From NCBI RefSeq assembly GCF_000612585.1, contig NZ_JFCA01000047.1, forward strand, positions 1 through 53,484: a DNA stretch of 53,484 bases, written 5' to 3'. The notes beneath the pieces are model-generated. The model was not told the DNA's origin, made no database searches, and worked only from the letters and a program-made list of their open reading frames with translations. The position numbers and the translations under genes are program-made. The first letter of the stretch is position 1; every line of letters begins with the position of its first letter. This DNA comes from Pseudomonas sp. CHM02 (lineage in GTDB: Bacteria > Pseudomonadota > Gammaproteobacteria > Pseudomonadales > Pseudomonadaceae). Below are positions 15,943 through 24,133 of the stretch, one piece after another.

Positions 15943-16623
15943 TCACACCTTCTGCGCAATCCAGATGGTATGCCGCGTGCCCTTGTTGCCGTGGGCAAAC
16001 ACCTGCACTTCCTCTGCCTTGAAACCGGCCTTGCGCAGTTTGTCGCTGAACAGCTTGTCCGCGCTGGCCGACCACACGGCCAGCACGCCTTTGGGGCGCA
16101 GGGCCTTGGCGCAGGCGGCCAGGCCGCCGGCGGAATAGAGCCAGCTGTTGGCCTTTTGCGTAAGGCCTTCCGGGCCGTTGTCCACATCCAGCATGATCGC
16201 GTCAAAGCCCTGGGGCTCGGCCTGTAGCACCTTGGCCACGTCTTCCTGGCGGATCACGGTACGCGGGTCCAGTAAGGGGCGGCCGGATTTTTCTCCCAGC
16301 GGCCCTCGGTTCCATTCCACCACGCCCGGCACCAGTTCGGCCACCACCACTTCAGCGGTCTTGCCCAGATGCTTGAGCGCCGAGGCCAGGGTAAAGCCCA
16401 TGCCCAGGCCGCCAATCAACACCCGCGAACCGGGGCGGCCGGCGACTTTGCGGCAGGGGATTTCCGCCAGGGCATCTTCGGAACCGTGCATGCGCGTGTT
16501 CATCAACTGGCCGCCGTCACCGCCCTGGATCTTAATGACGAAATCTTCGCCGTACTCGAACAGGCACAAGGCACCGCCGTTGTCGGGAATCGGGGTGGTG
16601 TCGAGCAGAACGAAACGTTTCAT
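15943..16623 (-). CDS. Spermidine-synthase-like methyltransferase-fold protein
   Basis: A 226-residue soluble protein with the aminopropyltransferase/methyltransferase Rossmann core: RVLIGGLGMGFTLASALKHL (nucleotide loop, about residues 68-87), VVVAELVPGVVEWNRG (acidic end of strand 2) and FDAIMLDVDNGPEGL, with the Asp-rich motif of the spermidine synthase family. It lacks the N-terminal beta-barrel domain of true SpeE and is shorter than the 280-300 residues usual there, so polyamine synthesis is doubtful. The start at 16623 (MKRFVLLDTTPIPDNGG) is chosen over a longer frame. It ends five bases from the convergent ParB-like gene. Confidence 0.72.
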   Translation of the reverse strand: MKRFVLLDTTPIPDNGGALCLFEYGEDFVIKIQGGDGGQLMNTRMHGSEDALAEIPCRKVAGRPGSRVLIGGLGMGFTLASALKHLGKTAEVVVAELVPGVVEWNRGPLGEKSGRPLLDPRTVIRQEDVAKVLQAEPQGFDAIMLDVDNGPEGLTQKANSWLYSAGGLAACAKALRPKGVLAVWSASADKLFSDKLRKAGFKAEEVQVFAHGNKGTRHTIWIAQKV

Positions 16624-16701
16624 GGAAATCTCATTGGGAAGGGCATTCTTGCGCGGTTGGGAGTAGCCTTGTGACATTCCGGTCAGGCCATGGAGCCATC
16701 G

Positions 16702-16980
16702 ATGAAGTGCAGCATTCTAACGGTCATTGTGTTGAGCGCGCTCGCATTGGGTGCGGCGCAGGCTCAGGAGTTGCAAACCGTACCGGTCGCGCCAGCCCCG
16801 ACACCGGGCGCGCCGGGCACCCCGACGCCGACCTTGTACCCGCAAGTCACCCCGCCCGCCGTGCCCAAGACCAATGGCTCGCCGCCCCTGGTGCCCATCG
16901 TGCTGCCGACGCCGCCGAAGGACCAGACCGTGCCCGGCCTGCAACAGAACGACAGCAAGCCGAAGACGCCTGGTGGTTAA
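16702..16980 (+). CDS. Small exported proline-rich protein
   Basis: A 92-residue protein with a signal peptide (MKCSILTVIVLSALALGAAQA). The mature part is mostly Pro, Thr, Val and Gly, as in PVAPAPTPGAPGTPTPTLYP and PPLVPIVLPTPPKDQTVPG. It has no cysteine after the signal region and no domain I recognise. TGGAG lies six bases before the ATG at 16702, supporting that start over an in-frame ATG at 16690. Its 3' end overlaps the convergent cyclic-nucleotide-binding gene by four bases. It is probably an unstructured periplasmic or cell-surface peptide. Confidence 0.68.
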   Translation: MKCSILTVIVLSALALGAAQAQELQTVPVAPAPTPGAPGTPTPTLYPQVTPPAVPKTNGSPPLVPIVLPTPPKDQTVPGLQQNDSKPKTPGG

Positions 16981-17450
16981 AACTGTTGCGAGAGGAGTTG
17001 CCCATCGGCCATGCGCAGGCGCTTGGACAGGGCGATGGCGATTGCGCGGATGATCTTGGCAGCCACCCTGGGCGCCTCGTTGAGCATCTTTTCCAGGGCG
17101 TCCTTGCCCAGGTTCAGCAGCACGCAGTCGCTGGCCGCCACGCAACTGGCGGAACGCCGCTCGCCGTCAAGCACCGCCATTTCGCCAAAGGCCCGGCCAC
17201 TGCGCAGGGTGGCGATCGTCAGGCGCTGGCCTTCATGATTGGTTTTCTGCACCGCCACCTGGCCGCTGTGGATGATGCACATGAAGGTACCGGCATCGCC
17301 CTCGAGGAAGATCACTTCGTCACGGGCGATGCTGCTGATGTTGAAGTAGCCGGCGGCCACATGAAAATCTTCCGGCAACAGCGGGTCGAACAGGCCGCAG
17401 TCCATGAGCATGTCGCGGATTTCGTTATTCAGAAGCGTAGGTTGTGGCAT
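16977..17450 (-). CDS. Cyclic nucleotide-binding domain protein
   Basis: A 157-residue single-domain protein with the cNMP-binding beta-roll. The segment DEVIFLEGDAGTFMCIIHSG and the phosphate-binding cassette RAFGEMAVLDGERRSASCVA (family form FGE.AL....R.A) are clear. A C-terminal helix follows, ending in LSKRLRMADGQLLSQ. It has no helix-turn-helix, so it is not a Crp/Fnr transcription factor by itself. It could be a free-standing sensor of cAMP or cGMP, or regulate a partner. The adjacent ptrB gene lies on the same strand with a 43-base gap, so the two may share a transcript. Confidence 0.87.
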   Translation of the reverse strand: MPQPTLLNNEIRDMLMDCGLFDPLLPEDFHVAAGYFNISSIARDEVIFLEGDAGTFMCIIHSGQVAVQKTNHEGQRLTIATLRSGRAFGEMAVLDGERRSASCVAASDCVLLNLGKDALEKMLNEAPRVAAKIIRAIAIALSKRLRMADGQLLSQQF

Positions 17451-17493
17451 GGCTGCAGTATTGATCCATCAATCATTTTGGGCGGTCCTGTGT

Positions 17494-19563
17494 TCAGACA
17501 GGACCTCCCGGCGAAGTTCCTTGAACCAGGCCCAGCGCCTTGAACACAAATCCATATTCGAGTGCTACGTCACGTAATCCCTGGTAACGACCGCTCATGC
17601 CACCGTGGCCGGCGCCCAGTTCGGTCTTGAGCAACAGCAGGTTGTCGTCCGTCTTGGTATCGCGCAACTTGGCCACCCACTTGGCCGCTTCCCAGTACTG
17701 CACGCGGCTGTCGTTGTAGCCGGCGATCACCAGCAGGTGCGGGTAGGCCTGGGCGCTGACGTTCTCGTACGGTGCGTAGGCCTTGATGCGCTCGTACACC
17801 TCGGGCTCCTGCGGGTTGCCCCACTCGTCGTACTCGGTGATGGTCAGCGGCAGTTCCGGGTCGAGCATGGTGTTGAGCACGTCGACGAACGGCACTTCGG
17901 CAATCGCCGCCTGGAACAGCTCGGGGCGCTGGTTGAGCACCGCACCGATCAACAGGCCGCCGGCACTGCCGCCGCTGATGGCCAGTTGCCTGGAGGTGGT
18001 CAGGCCCTCGGCGATCAGGTGTTCGGCACAGGCGATAAAGTCGCTGAAGGTGTTCTGCTTGTGTTCCTGCTTGCCGGCGCGGTACCAGGCTTCGCCCAGT
18101 TCGCCGCCACCGCGCACATGCGCAATCGCGAAGGCCACGCCACGCTCCAGCAGGCTAAGGCGTGCATGGGAGAACCACGGGTCGAGGCTCGAACCGTAGG
18201 CGCCATAGCCGTACAGGTACAGAGGCACAGGCTTGCCCGACTGATCGCGCTTGACCACCAGGCTGATCGGCACCTGAGTGCCATCCGCCGAGGTGGCCCA
18301 CAGGCGCTGGCTCACATAGTCGTCAGCGTTGAATACGCCGAGCACCGGGGTTTCCTTCAGCACCTGTTGCGCGCCGTTGACCAGTTCCAGCTGGCGCACC
18401 TGGGCCGGGCGGTTCAGGGCTTCGTAGCGCAGGCGAATCCTGTCGCTGACAAATTCCAGGCTGTTCTGGACGTAGAGGCTATAGGCGGCGTCCGGCAACT
18501 CCACGCGATACGCCGGCACGCCTTGCGGGTGCACTTCGATCACCGGCAGGCCGCCGATGCGCAGGCTCAGGGTCATGGCGCTGGCATTCAGGCTCACGCC
18601 GTCGAGCATCACCTCGTCGCTGTGGGGGATCAGGTTCTGCCATTCATCCTCGGTTGGGATGTCGCCAATGTCGGTCGCCACGAACAGTGCGTAGTTGATG
18701 CCGTCGCGGTTGCTGCGGATAAACCAGGTCCACGCGCCATTCAACTGGCCGTGATCGACATCGTATTCATGGTCCTCGACCCGTGGCGCCAGGCAGGTGA
18801 AGTCCAGGTGCGGCTGGTTGGCATCCAGCGCCCAGATTTCGCTGGTGGTCTTGCTGCCCAGCGACAGCAGCAACTGGCGCTCGGAGCTGGAACGGTAGCA
18901 ATGCAGGAAGAATCGGCCGTCCGGCTCGTGGAACACTTCCTGCGCGGCCGTGCCGTCCAGGCGGTAGCGATAGAGTTTGTGCGGGCGATGGGTGTCGTCC
19001 AGTTCGCCGAAGAACAGGGTCAGGCTGTCGTTGGCCCAGGTCATGCTGCCGTCGCAGTCCTGGAACTCCAGTTCGCTGACCTTGCCGGTGGCCAACTCCT
19101 TCACGTACAGGGTGTAGATCTCTTCACCGCTGGTATCGAGGCTGTAGGCCAGGCGCTGGTGGTCGGGGCTGATGCTGAACGCGCCGAGGGAAAAGAAACC
19201 GCCATTGGCCAGCACGTTCGGGTCCAGCAACAGTTCTTCGCTGCTGTCATCCACCTGGTTGCTGTCGTCGGCCAGACGGCGGCAGCGGTAGTGACGGGCG
19301 TACTCGTCGCCGGCGGTGGTGCGGGTGTAATAAAGATACGGGCCCCACGGCGAGGGCAGGGACAGATCGGTTTCGAGAATGCGGCCCTTGATCTCCTCGA
19401 ACAGGGTTTCGCGCAGCGCCTGCTGGTCGGCGAGCTGGGCTTCCTGCCAGGCATTTTCGGCCTTGAGGTAATCGAGCACTTCAGCGCTGTCACGCTCCTG
19501 CAGCCAGGCGTACGGATCCTGGCCTGGGGCCTTGCGGGCAATCGGGGTGGTCGATATAGGCAT
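17494..19563 (-). CDS. ptrB: Oligopeptidase B (S9A serine peptidase)
   Basis: A 689-residue cytoplasmic peptidase cutting after Arg and Lys in short peptides. The N-terminal part (DPYAWLQERDSAEVLDYLKA) and the beta-propeller up to about residue 400 lead into the alpha/beta-hydrolase domain. The nucleophile elbow is ISGGSAGGLLIGAVLNQRPE; the catalytic Asp lies in YNDSRVQYWEAAKWV and the His in LGAGHGGMSGRYQG. The domain start is YGYGAYGSSLDPWF. The length matches the family (about 680-700). The open frame on the opposite strand across this gene is a shadow. The gene is divergent from the small membrane protein gene at 19663. Confidence 0.95.
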   Translation of the reverse strand: MPISTTPIARKAPGQDPYAWLQERDSAEVLDYLKAENAWQEAQLADQQALRETLFEEIKGRILETDLSLPSPWGPYLYYTRTTAGDEYARHYRCRRLADDSNQVDDSSEELLLDPNVLANGGFFSLGAFSISPDHQRLAYSLDTSGEEIYTLYVKELATGKVSELEFQDCDGSMTWANDSLTLFFGELDDTHRPHKLYRYRLDGTAAQEVFHEPDGRFFLHCYRSSSERQLLLSLGSKTTSEIWALDANQPHLDFTCLAPRVEDHEYDVDHGQLNGAWTWFIRSNRDGINYALFVATDIGDIPTEDEWQNLIPHSDEVMLDGVSLNASAMTLSLRIGGLPVIEVHPQGVPAYRVELPDAAYSLYVQNSLEFVSDRIRLRYEALNRPAQVRQLELVNGAQQVLKETPVLGVFNADDYVSQRLWATSADGTQVPISLVVKRDQSGKPVPLYLYGYGAYGSSLDPWFSHARLSLLERGVAFAIAHVRGGGELGEAWYRAGKQEHKQNTFSDFIACAEHLIAEGLTTSRQLAISGGSAGGLLIGAVLNQRPELFQAAIAEVPFVDVLNTMLDPELPLTITEYDEWGNPQEPEVYERIKAYAPYENVSAQAYPHLLVIAGYNDSRVQYWEAAKWVAKLRDTKTDDNLLLLKTELGAGHGGMSGRYQGLRDVALEYGFVFKALGLVQGTSPGGPV

Positions 19564-19662
19564 GGATTATTCTCTATCTGGCGGACGGTGGCAGGCATTG
19601 CAGCCGCGACACGCAAAAGCCGTTATCATAGCCGCCTGTTTGCCAACCTTGCCATGGACACC

Positions 19663-20124
19663 ATGACCGAGAACGACTATCTGACCGCTTGGGGCCTTTA
19701 CGCCTTCGCCGCTTTGGGCTGCCTGTTGGTGTGGTGGCGCATGACCCGCTGGATCTGGCGCTGGCTGCGCGAGCCGCTGCAATTGCTGATGGCGGTGCTG
19801 CTGTTCAGCCCGACCATCGTCGACCCGGTCAAGACCCAGTTCGCACCGGCCGTGGCCATCACGGCCCTGGACCTGGTGCTCAAGGTCGGCAACAACGCCT
19901 GGCGGGCCATTTCCGATCTGTTCATGTACACCATGATTGCCTTTGGCGTGTACATCGTGTTTGTGCTGATCCGCTGGCCCATCGAGCGCGCCGCCAACGC
20001 CCGCCGTGAGCGCAAGGCCGCCGCCGCGGCAGCCCTGGCCGCCGAACCGGATGAAGATGAAGATGACGTGCCTTTCCGCCGTCCTGCACCCGTGAGCGGT
20101 ATGCGCGTAGAACCGCGCCTTTAA
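19663..20124 (+). CDS. Small inner-membrane protein of unknown function
   Basis: A 153-residue protein with three or four hydrophobic segments: YLTAWGLYAFAALGCLLVWW, LLMAVLLFSPTIV and MYTMIAFGVYIVFVLIRWP. A basic and alanine-rich stretch follows (RRERKAAAAAALAAEPDEDE), then a Pro/Arg tail. The ATG at 19663 gives MTENDYLTAWG; one nine bases upstream adds only MDT. I recognise no domain, although similar proteins are sometimes labelled MFS transporter, which this length does not support. It is followed after 30 bases by the YafJ-type amidotransferase and the DUF2937 gene, so a three-gene operon is likely. Confidence 0.75.
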   Translation: MTENDYLTAWGLYAFAALGCLLVWWRMTRWIWRWLREPLQLLMAVLLFSPTIVDPVKTQFAPAVAITALDLVLKVGNNAWRAISDLFMYTMIAFGVYIVFVLIRWPIERAANARRERKAAAAAALAAEPDEDEDDVPFRRPAPVSGMRVEPRL

Positions 20125-20154
20125 CGTCGTCCGCCCTGCAGCGAGAGCCCTGGC

Positions 20155-20931
20155 ATGTGTGAATTATTGGGCATGAGTGCCAACGTCCCCACCGACATCG
20201 TGTTCAGCTTTACCGGGCTGATGCAGCGCGGTGGGCGCACCGGTCCCCACCGTGACGGTTGGGGCATTGCGTTCTACGAAGGTCGTGGCTTGCGCCTGTT
20301 CCAGGACCCGGCCGCCAGCAGCGAATCGGAAGTCGCGTTGCTGGTGCAGCGTTACCCGATCAAAAGTGAAGTAGTGATTGGCCATATCCGCCAGGCCAAT
20401 GTCGGCAAGGTCAGCCTGGCCAACACCCACCCGTTCGTGCGCGAGCTGTGGGGCCGCAACTGGTGCTTTGCGCACAACGGCCAGTTGGCGGACTTCAACC
20501 CCCGCGCCACCTTTTACCGCCCGGTGGGTGACACCGACAGCGAAGCGGCCTTCTGCGACCTGCTCAACCGCGTGCGCGAAGCGTTCCCTGAGCCGGTGGA
20601 CATCGAGAAGGTGCTGCCCGACCTGATCGCCGCCTGTTCCGAATACCGCAGCAAAGGCGTGTTCAACTGCCTGCTCAGCGACGGCGACTGGCTGTTCTGC
20701 TACTGCTCGACCAAATTGGCGCAGATCACCCGGCGCGCCCCGTTTGGCCCGGCGCGTTTGAAAGATGTCGACGTGATCGTCGATTTTCAGGCCGAAACCA
20801 CGCCCAATGATGTGGTGACGGTGATCGCCACCGAACCTTTGACCGACAACGAAAACTGGACCCGCTACGAACCGGGCCAATGGAGCCTGTGGCGACGCGG
20901 TGAATGCGTCAGCCAGGGCATCACCGAGTAA
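20155..20931 (+). CDS. yafJ: Class II glutamine amidotransferase (YafJ-like)
   Basis: A 258-residue Ntn-hydrolase. After removal of Met the N-terminal nucleophile is Cys2 (MCELLGMSANVPTDIVFSF). Further family segments are GPHRDGWGIAFYEGRGLRLF, VVIGHIRQANVGKVSLANTH and CFAHNGQLADF, which bind glutamine. It lacks a synthase domain, so it would hydrolyse glutamine or an analogous gamma-glutamyl compound for an unknown acceptor. The EgtC branch is related, but no ergothioneine genes are nearby. It is the middle gene of a probable operon with two membrane-protein genes. Confidence 0.9.
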   Translation: MCELLGMSANVPTDIVFSFTGLMQRGGRTGPHRDGWGIAFYEGRGLRLFQDPAASSESEVALLVQRYPIKSEVVIGHIRQANVGKVSLANTHPFVRELWGRNWCFAHNGQLADFNPRATFYRPVGDTDSEAAFCDLLNRVREAFPEPVDIEKVLPDLIAACSEYRSKGVFNCLLSDGDWLFCYCSTKLAQITRRAPFGPARLKDVDVIVDFQAETTPNDVVTVIATEPLTDNENWTRYEPGQWSLWRRGECVSQGITE

Positions 20932-20942
20932 GGATATCGCCC

Positions 20943-21485
20943 ATGTTGCTCAGTTATCTGCGGTTGGTGCTGTTTGCCATTGGCCTGTTGGTCGGTGTGC
21001 AAGTGCCGGGGTTCATCAATGACTATGCCAAGCGCGTCGAAGCCCACCTGATCGAGGCCCAGACCGGCCTCAGCGGGTTTGAAAGCACCGCACGGCAATT
21101 CTTCAACGGCGATTTGAAGGCGTTGGTGGCGCATTACCGCGCCAGTGACGATCCGGTGTTCCAGAGTGACGCCAACAGCCTGGGCGCCATGCTTGACCGC
21201 CAGGTGGCGTTGGACAAGCAATTCCAGGCCATGCAAGGCCCGTGGTACATCCGTGCCCTGCAAGTGGCGGTGGCCGCCGACCCGGATATCCGCCAGGAAA
21301 CCTGGAATGGCTACAGCTACCAGATCCTGCTGACGCCTGAGGCAATGGGCTGGGGCTTGGGCGGGGCGATGCTGCTGTCGTTTGGCCTGGAATGCCTGTT
21401 CCGCCTGATCGACTGGGTCGTGCTGGGCGGCAAGCGCCTGCGCCAGAGCCGGCCGATCGAAGAGCGAGACCTCAAAGGCCTCTAA
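20943..21485 (+). CDS. DUF2937 family membrane protein
   Basis: A 180-residue protein with an N-terminal membrane helix (LLSYLRLVLFAIGLLVGVQV), a hydrophilic middle and a second membrane segment near the C-terminus (MGWGLGGAMLLSFGLECLFR). The pattern VPGFINDYAKRVEAHLIEA with a periplasmic loop between two helices is that of the DUF2937 family, whose function is unknown. AAGGA lies eight bases before the ATG at 20943. It begins 11 bases after yafJ and is probably co-transcribed with it. Confidence 0.82.
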   Translation: MLLSYLRLVLFAIGLLVGVQVPGFINDYAKRVEAHLIEAQTGLSGFESTARQFFNGDLKALVAHYRASDDPVFQSDANSLGAMLDRQVALDKQFQAMQGPWYIRALQVAVAADPDIRQETWNGYSYQILLTPEAMGWGLGGAMLLSFGLECLFRLIDWVVLGGKRLRQSRPIEERDLKGL

Positions 21486-21500
21486 AGACCGACGCGGTCA

Positions 21501-21592
21501 ACTGTGGGAGCTGGCTTGCCTGCGATAGCTATTTATCAGTTAATGCATCAGTGACTGATACACCGCTATCGCAGGCAAGCCAGCTCCCACAG
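21501..21592. repeat. REPIN-like inverted repeat
   Basis: ACTGTGGGAGCTGGCTTGCC followed by TGCGATAGC pairs with GCTATCGCAGGCAAGCCAGC followed by TCCCACAGT; the spacer is about 35 bases. The arms carry the GAGCTGGCTTGCCTGCGA variant. The right arm ends three bases before the stop codon of the LysR gene. Confidence 0.85.
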
Positions 21593-21594
21593 TT

Positions 21595-22515
21595 TTAATC
21601 GGGTTTCGTCAGTAACATTCTGTCTTCACCGACTTCCCCGGCATAGCGGGCAACGACTTTCTGACACAACCCCACAATCTCCTCCACCAACTCTACCCCC
21701 ACGCGCCACGACACCACCACCTGCAAGTTCGGCAGTTTCTGCCCCATCGGCAGCATCACCAGTTCGCCGCGCGCCAGTTCTTCGCTGACCAACACCGGCG
21801 GCAGCGCGCCAATGCCGAAGCCATCGCGCAACAAGCGAGTAATCGCCGACACCGAGTTCACACAGTTCATGCGGGGCGCGGCCACGCCGTTGGCTTGCAT
21901 CAGGCTGATGACGTCCTGGTGCGGATGGGAGTTTTTCGAATAGGTGATGATGCGCTCCTGGGCCAGTTCGGCGAGGGAGGCGTAGTCACGGTTGTAAATC
22001 GACTGGCTGGCGACGATCCAGGCCATGGGGTGGCTGGCCAGTTCCAGGCTGCGCACAGTTTCCAGGCGCAGCAGGTCGGTTTGCAGAATCAGGTCGAGAA
22101 AGCCTTTTTGCAGCTGATCGCTGAGGTTCAGCGCGGTATCGGCGACCAATTCGATTTCTACCAACGGGAAGTGGTCCATCAGTTCCGCGACCAGGGGGCT
22201 GAGCCAGGTGTGGATTACCGTGTCCATGGCACCGATCCGAATGCGCCCGACCTTGCTGCTGGTGGTCTCCAGGGACTGCTTCAAGCCCTGCATGGTCACC
22301 ATCATCTGCTCGGCATAGTCGAGCACCTTCAAGCCTTCCGGGGTCAGGCTCACGCCACGTGAATCACGCAGAAACAGCTTCACCCCCAGCTCGCTTTCCA
22401 GCACCGCGATGCGGCTGGAGATCGACGCCTGGGTGGTGAACAATTTCTCGGCAGTCAGGCGGAAACTCTTGAGCTTGGCCACCCAGACGAAGGTTTCGAG
22501 GAACTTCAAATTCAT
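21595..22515 (-). CDS. LysR-type transcriptional regulator
   Basis: A 306-residue LysR-family protein. The N-terminal helix-turn-helix is LKFLETFVWVAKLKSFRLTA then EKLFTTQASISSRIAVLESE and LGVKLFLRDSRGVSLTPEG. The effector-binding domain begins near residue 90 (GRIRIGAMDTVIHTWLSPLV). It is transcribed away from pxpABC across 176 bases, suggesting that it controls the 5-oxoprolinase operon, with 5-oxoproline or a related compound as a possible ligand. That link is inferred from position alone. Confidence 0.92.
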   Translation of the reverse strand: MNLKFLETFVWVAKLKSFRLTAEKLFTTQASISSRIAVLESELGVKLFLRDSRGVSLTPEGLKVLDYAEQMMVTMQGLKQSLETTSSKVGRIRIGAMDTVIHTWLSPLVAELMDHFPLVEIELVADTALNLSDQLQKGFLDLILQTDLLRLETVRSLELASHPMAWIVASQSIYNRDYASLAELAQERIITYSKNSHPHQDVISLMQANGVAAPRMNCVNSVSAITRLLRDGFGIGALPPVLVSEELARGELVMLPMGQKLPNLQVVVSWRVGVELVEEIVGLCQKVVARYAGEVGEDRMLLTKPD

Positions 22516-22691
22516 GGGATCAACTTTTTCTTATGCATGGATCGGTTTTTATTAGTTGGACGCCGCACCGGGCCAGCGCCAAAAATCGAGCCATTCCACG
22601 ATAAGCGCCGTTGGGGTGTCAGGACAAGTTGCGAGTTCTGCGTAAAAAATCCCACACTACAAAAAAATAAAGCCTACAGGAGCGACAGGCC

Positions 22692-23432
22692 GTGAGCCGT
22701 CTTTTACTCAATTGCGACATTGGCGAAAGCTTTGGCAACTGGACCATGGGTCTGGACGCCGAGGTCATGCCGTTCATTGATTGCGCCAACGTGGCGTGCG
22801 GCTTTCATGCCGGTGACCCGAGCATCATGCGCAAGACCGTCAGCCTGGCGCTCAAGCATGGCGTGCAAGTCGGCGCACACCCGGCGTACCAGGATCTGCA
22901 AGGCTTTGGTCGTCGCTCCATGGCCTACACGCCCCAGGAAGTCCAGGACCTGTTGCACTACCAGATCGGGGCCCTCGACGGCATTTGCCGGGCCCAGGGC
23001 GGGCGCGTCAGCTACGTGAAGCCCCATGGGGCGATGTACAACGACATGATGGCCAACCCGGCCCAATTGCGTGCGGTGATCCAGGCCGTGGCGGCCTACG
23101 GCGAACTGCCGTTGATGCTGCTCGCGACCCGCGACAACAGCGCGGCCCAAGTCTTGGGCGATGAATACGGTGTAACGCTGTGGTTCGAAGCCTTCGCCGA
23201 CCGCGCCTATGACAACAAGGGCCACTTGGTATCGCGCCAGTTGCCCGGTGCCGTGCACCACGATTCCGACACCATCGTGCAGCAAGCCTTGACCATTTCT
23301 CGCGGTGAGCCGCTGACCGCCAGCGACGGCAGCGCGCTGGTCCTGCAGGCCAATACCCTGTGCGTGCATGGCGACAACGCCAGCTCGGTCGCGGCCGTGC
23401 AGCGCATTCGCGAGGCGTTGAAGCCGGTATGA
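22692..23432 (+). CDS. pxpA: 5-oxoprolinase subunit PxpA (LamB/YcsF family)
   Basis: Subunit of the ATP-dependent bacterial 5-oxoprolinase, which opens 5-oxoproline to glutamate. The 246-residue protein starts at a GTG: MSRLLLNCDIGESFGNWTMG is the LamB/YcsF signature with its metal-binding Asp and Glu. Further family motifs are NVACGFHAGDPSIMRKTVSL, GVQVGAHPAYQDLQGFGRRS and VKPHGAMYNDM. AGGAG lies ten bases before the start. It overlaps pxpB by four bases (ATGA), and pxpB overlaps pxpC in the same way, so the three subunits are made in step. Confidence 0.95.
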   Translation: MSRLLLNCDIGESFGNWTMGLDAEVMPFIDCANVACGFHAGDPSIMRKTVSLALKHGVQVGAHPAYQDLQGFGRRSMAYTPQEVQDLLHYQIGALDGICRAQGGRVSYVKPHGAMYNDMMANPAQLRAVIQAVAAYGELPLMLLATRDNSAAQVLGDEYGVTLWFEAFADRAYDNKGHLVSRQLPGAVHHDSDTIVQQALTISRGEPLTASDGSALVLQANTLCVHGDNASSVAAVQRIREALKPV

Positions 23433-24133
23433 AGCCACGCATTGAAGTGGTGGCCATCGACTGCCTGATGGTGCGTCTGTTCGACGTGATCGCCGAAGCC
23501 AATATGCCGTGGATGCTCGCCGCCACCCAGCGCCTGCGCAGCGGTTTTGGCGCGGCGTTGGTGGACCTGGTGCCGTCCTACACCACCTTGATGGTGCATT
23601 ACGACCTGACTGCATTGAGCCCGGCCCAGGCGCGGGAGCTGATCGACCTGGCCCTCACCGACCTGCAGCCGCAGGCCCAGGGCAGCGGCCAGTGCCATGT
23701 GCTGCCGGTGTGGTACGACCTGAGTGTCGGCCCGGAGTTGACCTTGCTCAGCGAGCGCAGTGGCCTGTCTGTCGACGACGTGATCCGCCGCCACAGTGCC
23801 CACGAATACCAGGTGTTCGCCCTCGGTTTCGCGCCCGGTTTTGCCTTTATGGGCCTGGTGGATGAAATCCTCGCCACGCCACGCCTCAACACCCCGCGCA
23901 AACGCGTGGCGGCCGGCAGCGTTGGCATCGCCGAACGCCAAACCGCTGCCTACCCGGTGGTCTCGCCGGGCGGCTGGAACCTGATCGGTCGCACGCCGGC
24001 CAGACTCTTCGACCGCCAGCGCGACGGCTACAGCCTGATGCAACCGGGCGACACTGTGCGCTTCGCGTCGGTCGATCACGCTGAATTCATCACGCTGGGT
24101 GGCGATGACACGCCGTTGGAGGCGCAGGCATGA
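23429..24133 (+). CDS. pxpB: 5-oxoprolinase subunit PxpB (KipI-like)
   Basis: The 234-residue KipI/allophanate-hydrolase-subunit-1-like partner of the 5-oxoprolinase. Family motifs include PSYTTLMVHYDLTALSPAQA, VDDVIRRHSAHEYQVFALGF, APGFAFMGLVDEIL, LNTPRKRVAAGSVGIAERQT and YPVVSPGGWNLIGRTPARLF. The start is the ATG overlapping the pxpA stop codon; longer frames upstream lie inside pxpA. It forms the complex with PxpC that activates 5-oxoproline together with PxpA. Confidence 0.94.
   Translation: MKPRIEVVAIDCLMVRLFDVIAEANMPWMLAATQRLRSGFGAALVDLVPSYTTLMVHYDLTALSPAQARELIDLALTDLQPQAQGSGQCHVLPVWYDLSVGPELTLLSERSGLSVDDVIRRHSAHEYQVFALGFAPGFAFMGLVDEILATPRLNTPRKRVAAGSVGIAERQTAAYPVVSPGGWNLIGRTPARLFDRQRDGYSLMQPGDTVRFASVDHAEFITLGGDDTPLEAQA

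Noticed and set aside
17605..19562. Very long plus-strand open frame across ptrB, joined in frame to the small membrane protein gene
   Set aside because: It is the antisense shadow of ptrB in GC-rich DNA, with low-complexity composition rich in Val, Gln, Gly and Ala. Only the part from 19663 has normal protein features.
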